In this document: one piece after another, positions 9,801 through 20,300 of the stretch | Numbering within the stretch: the stretch's first letter is position 1 | Layout of the letters: every line of letters starts with the position of its first letter | Assembly (NCBI RefSeq): GCF_041296385.1 | Contig: NW_027184085.1 | Coordinates: 54,651,109-54,715,108 of the forward strand | From: Aphelocoma coerulescens | Lineage: Eukaryota > Chordata > Aves > Passeriformes > Corvidae | Direction: 5' to 3' | DNA length: 64,000 nucleotides | Program-made: the position numbers and the translations under genes | The notes under the pieces: generated by a model | Told to the model about the DNA's origin: nothing | What the model saw: only the letters and a program-made list of their open reading frames with translations | Database searches by the model: none

Positions 9801-10421
9801 TTATGGTTGTAAAATTATACCACCATGGATACATAACCATGTTTTTAATCACTCATAATTTCCTAGCAGAATTAAGACATTTATTTATTTCACTGCTGGT
9901 ATTAGAAAAATAGACACTTTCCTTCCTCCGTTTTTCGCAGTACCTCTTGTGCCTGCTGTTGGAGCCAGATGACCACATGCTGACACATTTAGAGGTTCCT
10001 ATTTGTGTGTAGAAAACAATTCGTTCAAGAAGTCAGCTACATGGCGTACCTTTTTTTTCCTGTTTCATTTCATGCACAATAGATTTGGAGTTCTTTATGA
10101 CTGCTGTTCATATTGTGTGACTAGTTCTAATCAAGGTACAGGAATTTGCCCCTAAGTCTAATTTCAAATTCAATGTTCTATTGTCTTTTTGAAGTTCTGT
10201 TTCTTGAAATCAACTACATAACATGGTCATCTTCCATGTTAAAAAAAATAGAAATGGGTTTGTCTCATGGCTGAAGAAGAAGCTAAAAGCTCACCCTAGT
10301 CTGTGATATGAACTCGCAGAGAATACAGCAAAGGCCAGACAGTTGTACAGATTTTTAAGATTACACATTTAAAGTAAGTTTACTCTATTTTCAGATATGA
10401 TTTATGATTTTTGAACTCTTC
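5619..10421. other. AT-rich intergenic DNA without a recognisable gene
   Basis: No exon, RNA gene or named repeat was identified except the TG microsatellite at 6847-6912. All open frames are below about 120 codons and have no protein-family character. Confidence 0.6.
6847..6912. repeat. (TG)n microsatellite
   Basis: About 17 TG copies up to 6880, then an interrupted block and about six more TG at 6900-6912. The HTHTHT peptides on the minus strand are artefacts of it. Confidence 0.95.
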
Positions 10422-10541
10422 TCATAGAATATAGAATGGTTTGGGCTGGAAGGGACCTTAAAAATCATCCAGTTCCAACCCCCATGTCATAGGCAGGGAA
10501 CCTTTCACTCAGAGCTACATCCAACCTGGTCTTCTTCTCAT
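10422..10541 (-). mobile_element. CR1 LINE 3'-end fragment, antisense
   Basis: The plus strand reads ATAGAATGGTTTGGGCTGG, then AGGGACCTTAAAAATCATCC and TCCAACCCCCATG. This is the reverse complement of the typical CR1 3' end. It is about 120 bp long and strongly truncated. Confidence 0.9.
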
Positions 10542-11237
10542 TTCTCAGTATCATAATTTGCATCTGCTACCTAAGATATGTATCACTGTTAAACCTAGAT
10601 TGCTGTCTGTACAAATCTTTGCAGATTTGGTACTCACTGAAATCAGAGGAAGAGGGACATCTGTCATTAGTTATCAAGACAGGGTTAGATTGCTTACCCT
10701 GTCCGTTTTTGGGGGTTTTTTTAAGCATGTTATTATCATAAATTACATTGAAGTGATCTAGTGTCAAGAGTTATCCAGCTTGACTTTACAGTATGCTATG
10801 GTGTTGGAATTTTGAAATTTAACACGACTTTCATAGCCAGAATTTAGGAATATCACCATAATAATCAGCAAGTTTGTCATTTTCCTTTCATGTAACAGCT
10901 CTTCCACTAATGTCTTCTGAAGTTTTTCTAAACAGATCTCAGCTTACTTGTATTCACAGGTGCACAAATACTCCTGCATTTTGTATTTACTGATCCAGTT
11001 AGTTATTTGAAAATGTTTCTAAGTATTCTATGTCAGATGAAATGAGTAAGGATGACATAGCAGAAACAGGTAACACAGATAAATGTAATTAATAAACAAA
11101 GAGGCATATATTGCCCTATCACAGGAAACTAGACCAGTAAGTGAATCTCTGCAGCTTGGAAGTTCATTCTTGTATACAGGTCAATTGAGAGGTCAACTTA
11201 CATAACCTCAAAACCAGACATCATGACTTCTATAGCA
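10542..11237. other. AT-rich intergenic DNA, nothing recognised
   Basis: No gene or repeat family could be supported. Confidence 0.5.
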
Positions 11238-11870
11238 GCACTGAATCATTCAGGCTGGAAGGGATGTAGGGGGGGGTCTCTGGTCCAATCTCTTGCTTAA
11301 AGGAGGGTCAGATGTGAGATTGTGCCAGATCATCTTGAGAATCTCCAGGGGTGAAGAAGACACAACTTCTCTCTACAATCTGTTCTGCCTCTTGGCTATC
11401 TTCTGGGGGAGGAAAGTTGTTCCTAACATCCATCAGGAATTTCCTGTTTCAGTTGATGTCCTTTGTCTCTTGTCCTCCTGCTATGGTCTGCTGTGATAAG
11501 CCCACTTCCATCTTTTCCACCCTTTCCCTATGGGATACTGGAGGATGCAATTAACTGCCCTTGAAGCTATCTGCTCCAGGCTCAAAAAGCCTCAGCCATG
11601 CAGCTGCTGCTGCAGATGGTCACCAACCATCTCAGTGCCCCCCTCTGAACTTTGTCCAGTTTGTCAGCATCAGTATAAACGTCCCACAGTCGAACACAGG
11701 ATTTCTGATAAGGTTTAATGAATGCCAAGCAGGGACTGATAAACCCTGCCCTCAATCTGTTGCCTGTGCTGCCTGCTGTTTAGGCAGCCTGGATACCACC
11801 AGCCTTCCTTGCTGCAAGGATGCAGCAGCCTTATGCTCGGCTCACTGCCCACTAAGCCAACTTTTAATGA
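11238..11870 (-). mobile_element. Diverged CR1 LINE fragment, antisense
   Basis: It starts with GAATCATTCAGGCTGGAAGG and continues with CR1 3'-region phrases in reverse complement (TTGTTCCTAACATCC, TTGTCCTCCTGCTATGG, GCTCCAGGCTCAAAAAGCC, CCCCTCTGAACTTTGTCCAG). It is older than the 10422 copy. The 113-codon plus-strand frame over it is an antisense artefact. The right boundary is approximate. Confidence 0.75.
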
Positions 11871-13049
11871 GTAGAAGGTCTACTACTCATGCACAGAACT
11901 AAGATGGCCCCAGGTTTCCAAACATTACGTGTTGGTGTCCCTGACAGGCTTCCTTTGGAAAAGAGTTGAGTTGGAAACACAGGATGCTTAAGGGAAGAGA
12001 GGAAGAGCTCTTGGTAAGGTGTAAATCTTTGAGATACAGACTGTTTCAAAACTGAAGGGAACCAATTCCCGAGCTGTGTGGCAGATACGCGAACCTGCCT
12101 GCTGCTTTATCACAATAATTTCCACTTTCGATTTGGATAGTCTAAAAGAAAGTTGGGATGCATGTATTTAAGCTGGCTAATTTGTATTGATTCCTTTTCC
12201 TGATAGATAAATAGGTTGTTGTTTCTGAAGTGTAATGAACAAGGAGTATTTCACAGGTGCTTTCTCACTTTGGGCCTGGCACTTGGCTTGGACTTTTGAT
12301 CTTTGCTGGGGTTCAAACATTATGCAATAAATAGTTATTCATAGTAAGGATTGATTTTTTTTTTTCTGTATTTTTTCCCCATGAGAAACAGCATTTCTTT
12401 CTGTAATGATAGTCCACAGTGTTGTGCTCTCATGCTTGTCCTGCTGTGTGGCACCTGGCAGTGACACCTGTAAAACTTGCTAGCTTAGCTTTAGGTATTG
12501 GTGCTGCCCTTTTGATTTCAATGGTCTGTACCCCCCAGGAAAAGTTAAACACAAGTGAAATGTTTACAGCATCCAAGTCTTATCTGGTCACATACCTGCA
12601 TGTTTATCTTCATATATCTATCTGTAGCTTGAAGGGATTGTGACATTCTTACAGTGATACATCACTTTCCCCAGTAGCATGTTACTCTATCATGTCTAAT
12701 TAGTGCTGCAGCCAATTTTTTGGAAAAAAAAAAAATTATCAGCCAAATTTAGCTGCTTTATCTGCTCAGGGAACATCTTAGACCAGACTATGATTTTTCT
12801 CCTATTTATTAATTATTCTGCAGTCATGAACACTTCTTCCACACTCTTAAATGTGGATAGATCACTGAGTTTTTGTAATGGATACATGCTATTAGACAGA
12901 TTGGCATGGATCGCTTCTACAGGTCTTGGTGTATCTTTCAGCTCCTTTCAGCACGATGAAACATTCTACAATACGAGATCTCTCAATGTGAGATCTCTGC
13001 GCCAAACGTAATCACATGGCATCAGTGAAAGCAGGTTTCTGTGCAGGCC
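11871..13049. other. AT-rich intergenic DNA upstream of the SNX30 CpG island
   Basis: Nothing gene-like was seen. A short palindrome-like repeat of GAGATCTCTCAATGTGAGATCTC lies near 12978-13000. It may hold distal regulatory sequence but shows no clear element. Confidence 0.5.
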
Positions 13050-13344
13050 TTGCGTGCAAGACATCTCCCAGTGTATCTGCCTGCGGTGCATTCCCACCGT
13101 GAGGGAGTCCCGGAGGCCGGGCCTTGTCCCCTCCTGTGCCCGGCTGGGGTCGGTCCTGCACCGCGACCCGCCAGTTTACAAATTTCCCTTCAAACTGAGC
13201 CTGGAAAAGCCGAGGAGCTGGATTACTTTTCTGGCACTTAACCCGCCCTTCGACAGCGTGCAGCGACACCCCCGCAGTCCGGGGTTACCGGCGGGGCCGC
13301 TCGGTGGCGCGGGTGCCTCCCCCGGCTCGGATCGGCCCGGCCCG

Positions 13345-13855
13345 GCCCGCCCGGGGCTCCACCAGACCCGATGCCTTCCCCCGGCCCGCCCGGGGCTCCG
13401 CCAGTCCCGGTGCCTTCCCCCGGCCCGCCCGGGGCTCCGCCAGTCCCGGTGCCTTCCCCCGGCCCGCCCGGGGCTCCGCCAGACCCGATGCCTTCCCCCG
13501 GCCCGCCCGGGGCTCCACCAGTCCCGGTGCCTTCCCCCGGCCCGCCCGGGGCTCCGCCAGTCCCGGTGCCTTCCCCCGGCCCGCCCGGGGCTCCGCCAGT
13601 CCCGGTGCCTTCCCCCGGCCCGCCTGGGGCTCCACCAGACCCGATGCCTTCCCCCGGCCCGCCCGGGGCTCCGCCAGTCCCGGTGCCTTCCCCCGGCCCG
13701 CCCGGGGCTCCGCCAGACCCGATGCCTTCCCCCGGCCCGCCCGGGGCTCCGCCAGTCCCGGTGCCTTCCCCCGGCCCGCCTGGGGCTCCACCAGACCCGA
13801 TGCCTTCCCCCGGCCCGCCCGGGGCTCCGCCAGTCCCGGTGCCTTCCCCCGGCCG
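13345..13855. repeat. 39-bp GC-rich minisatellite, about 13 copies, just upstream of SNX30 exon 1
   Basis: A head-to-tail array with period 39 bp. Each unit contains GCCCGCCCGGGGCTCC, then CAGTCCCGGTG or CAGACCCGATG, then CCTTCCCCCG. Two unit types (here V for CCCGGTG and D for CCCGATG) alternate in the order D V V D V V V D V D V D V. A few copies have further substitutions (CTGGGG for CCGGGG, CTCCACC for CTCCGCC). The period is a multiple of three and no stop codon occurs, so all six frames are open across most of it. In the frame of the SNX30 start it would read as a 13-residue Pro/Gly/Ala repeat. Confidence 0.95.
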
Positions 13856-14192
13856 CCCCGTTCCGTTCCGCCGGGTGGCTGCCGAGGGCGGTGCCTCTGC
13901 CCGCGCCGCCGGGCAGGGCGGCCCGCGCCTTCCGCCGGCGGTCCGGGCCGGCCCGGGCGGAGCGGGGCGGCAGGTGGCGCGGATGGCGCTTTGGAAAGGG
14001 GCGGGCGGTGGCGCAGGCGGATGCTGCGCTCGCTCCTCCTCCTCCGCTGTCGCCGCAGCCGCCGCCTCCTGCGCCTCCTCGTATCGCGGCGGTGGCGGGC
14101 AGGCTCCGGCCGCGGCCCCGCAGCTTCTCGCCGAGGCGGCGCGGCCTCCGCTCCCTCCCTCCTTGCCTCGGTCGCTGCCCGGCCCCGGCGCG

Positions 14193-14354
14193 ATGTCGGG
14201 CGGTGCGGCGAGCGCCCCTAAGCCCCTCCCGTCCTCCGGGCCCAAGTCGCTGCGGGAGATGCCGCATCCCCTGGCCACGTCCAGCAGCGAGGAGATGGGG
14301 CCGGCGCTCACCCCCAGCCCCGACCTGCTCTTGCCCCGCAGCATCGCCGACAAG
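14193..14354 (+). CDS. SNX30: SNX30 coding exon 1 (residues 1-54)
   Basis: It runs from ATG at 14193 to the donor GTACGG at 14355 and ends in phase 0. It encodes a Ser/Pro-rich, probably disordered N-terminus containing [10 protein letters not shown], the SNX30-specific signature. I chose this start because the protein then begins MSGG and has almost the mammalian length. The -3 base is a purine, but +4 is T. The reading frame stays open upstream, through another ATG at 13983 and back to 13371, so a longer N-terminus cannot be excluded from sequence alone. Confidence 0.92.
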
Positions 14355-17300
14355 GTACGGCCCGGGGGAAGGGGGCGCGGCATTTGAGGGGGGCCTCTGG
14401 TGTTGAAGGGGTCTCTGCATTGAAGGAGAGCAGGGAGAAGGGCTGTGTGTGTGTTTTCTTGACACATCCCTTTTCCCGGCTTCGTCTCCCCGCGGGGAGA
14501 TGAAGCCCTGGGCGCTGCTGACATCCATTGCAAGAGCCCAGAGCGGCTCCGGGGGAAAAAGGCATCGTGTCCCTTGGTGCGAGGGACCGGCTGGGACACT
14601 GGTGGTCGCGCTGTCACCGGAGGGTTGCGAGAGGCAATATTTTACTTTACTGTATCTGCCTGTGGCTCATACCGTCCACAGATAGGTGTAAATCTTTCAG
14701 GAATTGCTGCAGCTCCTTTCCTGTCTCCTTCCTCTAAGCCCTCACGGGAAGGCTTGGAGCTGGCATTGTTTCCTTATCATCAACTTGTCTGTGATTGTCC
14801 TTTCCAGGCTGAACTCCTGCTCACTTCTTCCCAGCACTAATGCAGACCGTGCTCTGCAGGAGTATCTGTGTCTGTTCTCCCTTTCCTAGCTCTGGCATGT
14901 GTTCACAGGACGCTAATGAACTCTGTGAAGTGCCTTCCCCGTGGTGATAATTCGGTAGTGGCAGTACGGCACTGCTGATACATTAGCTACACTTGTAAGG
15001 ACTTGGTATCTCTGTAGACAAGACTTCCTGAAATTTTTAAGGTAGGATTTCCTGGGAGCAAGAACTGCAAGAGGTGATACGGACTCGAAAGCGGTTCTTG
15101 CACAGCGGGTTTGTGCATGCAAGGTGTTACTGAGTTGCTGGTGGCAAGAAGTGCTTCTTCTATGGCTATTGTCCTGGGAAGTATGGAGCTGCTTCTGGGA
15201 GAACGGATCCCCTAGTCTCCAAAAGCCTTGAGGCCGTCAGCAGTATCTGGCCCGATACACTCCCATGCTACAGGAGAGTGAGTCAAGGTAGCCTGGCCTC
15301 TTCCATATTTCACCATCTGCTGTGTGCAGCTGTGATGTAGGGATTCAGCACTTCTTCCTGCCCATGTAAGGAGTCCTTTCCGTGAACATTTGCCCACGGT
15401 TGCTCTAGTGAGAAGCAAGGCTTACCTTCTCTTCAGGAACTTATGCCTTCATTTAAGGAATTAGTCTGTTGGTGACCTGCTGAGAAAAGGGTATGTGACT
15501 AAGGCAGGGGTAGAAATTGTGGAGGTTTTTGTCTGTGATAGATTGGTTTAATTATGTAACTAGGTTGTTGTGTGGTAAACGTGTAGCAGTAGAAATTGGC
15601 AGCTGCCTTCACAAATCTTGCAGCTGAGGAGCTGCACCTCTTAGCACAGTCTGTCCACACTGCTAGATAGCTGGTGAGAAGCAGTGTTCTGAGGAGTTAC
15701 TCACACCCTATAACGTCTTTCCTCAGTTGTCTTGAAGAACTTCTTTGCTTTTGGAGTGCAAGCAAGCTTCTCTCTACTTTACTGCTTTGAGGTTTTGAGA
15801 AGTGTATCAGTATTCCTGACAACCTGGGAGCAGAAATAACTCCCTAGCCTCGGGCTATGGTCAGCTAACGTCTGATAAGTAGGAAAGTTCTTGCCCAGTT
15901 TTTCCGTCAGCAGTAGAAATGAAATCCACCTTCCCATACCCTGTATGTAGTGCCATCCTGTTCTAGGCACTTGGCAGCATAGAAGTACTCTAAAAGGCGG
16001 AGGAAAGTGGCTGTGGTAAGTGATATTTAGACTTGAGAGCAGTTCTGTGCTTGACCTGGAAATGGCACTAGGCTATGATCCTTGCAGAATAAAAGGATAT
16101 CCAGTAGGAAGAGAATATAATTTTTTTTTTCCTTCTAGCTGAATTAGCAGAAAAAGCCAAATGTCTTATCCTCTTGATGGAAGGAAATCAACAGCTCTGC
16201 TGTGTATGGGATGTCCTTTCTTCAGCTTAATACTTCACATACTGGCAAGAAAAAAAAAGTGTTAACTTCTTTCCCACCTTAGAAGAAAAATTCAGTAGAC
16301 AGGTGTTCCTAGCTTTAAGGCAATGCTTGCAGTGTGTATTGATTGTGTAGTCTACGGAGGAAGTATGGTAAGAGGAGGTAAACTGGTAAAACCACTTTTT
16401 GGGTGGTTTGTATGTCTCAGTCTCAGAATCATGGAATGGTTTGGGTTGGAAGGGAGCTCAAAGATGATCTAGTCCAACCCCCATGCTGTCGACAGGGACA
16501 CCTCTCACTAGGCCAGGTTGCTCAGAGCTCCATCCAGCCTGGCCTAAAACACTTCCAGTGTTGATTTTAAAAATCTTAGTCTCTGATGGTGGATTATTGA
16601 TCTTTTGAGAGACTGGCTCACTAATCAGATAACAGTGCTGAGTAACTTCAATAACTGAGTAACAAAACAAACAAACTTTAAGTCAAGTTTGACTTAGGCT
16701 TAAAGCTCTGCAGTTGTTATTTATTGATTCTTGAGTAGGATCTGTTCTAATCTTCTCTCTGGCCTTTTGGGAGAGTCTGGTGGAGACTGGTACTGCACAA
16801 GTTATGGTCAAAGTCTCCTGCTGCAAAATGTCTTTGAGTCAGATTCTTTAAGGACAATTCTCCATAGCCAGACCTGTACTAGGATATCCCTTTGGGAAAA
16901 GGGCTAGTGACAATAGCTGGCCCATCACCATGAAGTGGGTAATTTGCTTTTTCTGAGTTCCTCATATTTTCTCTGAGCAAATACTTCCTAAAATCTGCTG
17001 CAAGCTACAAGTACCTAAGACTGAAATCCTCTGAGTGGAGAAAGTTCAGAAGTAAAGGGAGGTTTTCTGCCCATAAGGTGTTTCAATTTTCACTGCCACA
17101 GATATGTAGCTTAAAGTGGCTGAACCTCTGCCGTGCTTTGTATTCTTTAAAGCATGCTTTTCTTACTTTTTTTTGATCCATTGAGTAAGAACACCACTTC
17201 AGAGTCAGGGAAACCTGGGGGACAGGAACACCTGCCTGTGTGTCTCCTTTTGGATTTTGATTCAAATATGGGAATAATGTAGTAGTTCAGAGCCTGTGTA

Positions 17301-20300
17301 ACTTTAAAGTCTGATAAACCTTAGACTGCTGTTCAAGAACAGTGGCTAATGCTACTAGAGCAGAAGGTCATGGGAAAGGGAAGGCAAATCTTTTGTGCTG
17401 TTTACTGAGGTCATCTAAGTAGACTAGTCTCAAGTTTTCCAAATCGTAAGAAGAGGGCTGCAGAACTTTTGTCGTCTTAATCCTGACTTGTAGTGGGTGA
17501 TAGTTTTAGGACCAAGACGCCTTGACTTTTGAGAGCATCTTACCTCTTAAATGAAAGGACATTTTTGCTAAGTACTTGACTTTCATAGTGATGCTGCAGG
17601 AAACATGAAACACTTGAGTTGTAGATTCTTGTTTCTAAAGCATTTATATATTGGCCATGTGTCTCTATAAAGATCTTTCTGTTCCCCTAACATCTAATTT
17701 CATAAAACATTGTCTTGACACATGACCACTGTGTCTTTGAGTTTACTCTCCCTTCATCCTTGCTAGCTTTCAGATAAGGAGACAGTTAAAGCTGAACCTG
17801 AGTGCTACCATGTCTGTTGTGTTTTAGGTTTTTTTCCTTTTATTTGGTTGGGTTTTTTAACATCAGGTGAGAGGAGAAACATGCAGCACAAAAAAAATCC
17901 TCTAGTTGCATGGCAGGGTTAGTCATAGAGTTAGTTGTAAAACTGAGGTCTTTCTGGTTTAGATTTTGGAACACATGCAAGCTAATTGAGATCTGGTTTT
18001 CAGGGCAGATCCTCTGCTGAGGAGGGCAAGAAAAATGAGGAAGTGTCTGTGGGTTTCTCTCTGCCTTTTCATTTTTAAAAAAGACGGAAGTTCTGCTTGC
18101 ACATGACTGCTTGACTCCAATGCACACGTTTGTCAGGTTTGTTAGCAAATCTGCTCTGTGCATAGGACAAACACTTGCAACAGTGAGGAGAAAGGCAGTA
18201 TTAATAGGTTACTGAGTTCGGAGCAGAGGTGAGAAGTAGATGGTATTTTGCTGTGTGAAGAATCAGATTCAGCCCTCCTGAGGCTGTGCAGATTTAATAG
18301 GCTACTGCCAAGAGTTGGAAGTGCCAGGCTGTGCGGAGTTAGAAGGCAAGTGTTCTGTATGGCTTAGTTCCGCTGTTGTCTAGCTGTGGTCTCTGTAGAC
18401 TTGTATCATCTAATAAGAGTATCTTCCTAACTCAGTGGTATTGGCTGTTCTTGCTACAGTCTGCCTTGAGACTGGCAGCTATCTGATAAGAATCCTGATT
18501 CATACCACTGGTTTCTTGCCAAGGGCTCCAAAAGCTTTCATATCCCACCTGTCCTCGGACTCAGACTCTGTTGTCCTTTTTCAGACATCTCTGACTACTT
18601 GTACTGGCCATCTTGTACTACATCTCTGACCACTGTATTTGTGGCCAGCTACCTGTAACTTTCTCAGCTTTTTTTCTTGGAAGCTCTGCATACCTTGTGT
18701 TTACCTCTGTTAACTCTATACAGCTGATGGGAGCTTCAAGGCTGTTCTTCATGTAGTATATCAAGCAGATAGCAGAGCTGATGTGGAATACCAGGCTTGC
18801 AGTGAATGCATAGCTTGAATTTGCTAGTTCATGGAGATGGACTTTAAAACTCCTAGTGCAAACTTCTGGTTACTAACTGAAAACTATTGTTTGCATGCTC
18901 CTCTGCTTCCAAGTTACCACCCTGGTGAATTCCTAGAGTTCTTATTAGCACCTGATCAAATAGAAATACTTGGCATTTGCTGGAGTGCTGTTACATAGTA
19001 CTTGTTCTGAAAGCCTGGCATCTCTCCAACTCAAAAAATGTACTGGGAGTCTGAAGCTCTACTTCCAGCCTCGTTGGTTGCTATTTTATAATTATTGCTC
19101 TTAACTTTATCCACCCACAGATGAAACCAGTTTGCAGTATAATCTGAAAACTTAAAATAGATCTGCCTGAGCTTATACAAACTTCTTCCTTCTCTGAGTA
19201 GATGGGCATCTCTGACTAGATGAGACCTTCTCTGACTAGATGGGCACCATGTATTATTTTTTAAAGGAAGCTGGAGGTAAATTCTCAGTTGTGGGAGAGA
19301 CCGAAGACTGCAGAAAGTCAAACTGAAGTTGGTGAACTTGGGAAACAATGTCAATATGGATGGGTTGATCTCTGTTCCTATCTACAGGGATGCAAAAATG
19401 ACAGTCACAGTGAAGTTGAGGCTGGAAGGCAGTTCTTCATATTGTCTAGTCCAACCTCTTGGCTCAGATAGAGCAGGCTGCCCAGGATGTTGTGAAGTTG
19501 TTTTTTGAACAGCTCTCTGGGCATCCTGTTCCTTCATCCAGTCACCCACAAAGTAAAATATCTTTGTCATGTTTAAGTGAAACTTCCAGTATTTTAATTT
19601 TCACTAAAACGAGTCTATCACTTCCTTCTGTACACCCTTCCATCAAATATTTATCCTTATTGGTAAGATTCCTGAGCATTATTATCTCCAGGCCGTTTGC
19701 CATCTTTGAAGCATGTTGTTGGCTCTTGGTCAACTTTTTCATCAGTGTCTGTGAGGGTTTTTTTCATTCCCTGTGCCAGACTGCATTTCAGTCAATCAGC
19801 CTCCAGCACACACTGCTGGATGGGGTTGTTCCTGGCAGGTGCAGGACTTCACATTTCCTCATGTTGAATTTTTTGAGGTATCCCACAGCCCATTTCTCCA
19901 GCCTGCTGAAGTCTTCCTGAATGACAGCACAAGCATCTGATGTATCAAGCCCTCTGTACAGTTGTATACTCTCAGTACGCTGGCTGAGGATGTACCCTGT
20001 TCCATCATTAGGTCATTAATGAAGGTGTTAAAACAGTAGTGGCCCTAATTCTCTCTGATGCTGTACACCATTTGGAATTTGTGGGATCACAATGCTTTGA
20101 GCTCAGCAGTTCAGCCAGTTTTCAGTCCACTTTGCTGTACATCTATCTGCCTTGTGCCTCATCAAATTGTCTAGGACTGTGTTATAAGAGACTTTGTTGG
20201 AAGCCCTCTTAAAGTTGAACTGTTTTAAGCTCTCCTCTTGCACACCAGCCCAGTGATATCTTCACCGCAGGAAGGCTTTGAGTTGGTTCAGCATGACTTC

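Larger units (their letters stand above)
13050..14400 (+). promoter_or_regulatory. SNX30: CpG-island promoter and 5' UTR region of SNX30
   Basis: The segment changes sharply from AT-rich intergenic DNA to very GC- and CpG-rich sequence that ends just inside intron 1. It holds GC boxes such as GGGGCGGGC near 13999 and no clear TATA box upstream of the start codon. This fits a broad, TATA-less housekeeping promoter. The exact transcription start cannot be read from the sequence. The 39-bp minisatellite occupies its middle. Confidence 0.75.

Noticed and set aside
13345..13855. CRISPR-like array of regular repeats
   Set aside because: Units are directly adjacent with no unique spacers, in an animal genome; this is a minisatellite.
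13176..14617. Two minus-strand frames of about 450 residues (13176-14528 and 13238-14617) over the SNX30 CpG island
   Set aside because: Stop-free GC-rich DNA and a 39-bp repeat leave all frames open; they are antisense to a well-supported exon and have no family features.
19459..19920. 153-residue plus-strand frame in intron 1
   Set aside because: It overlaps an antisense CR1 fragment and has no acceptor or donor that would fit SNX30 phase.
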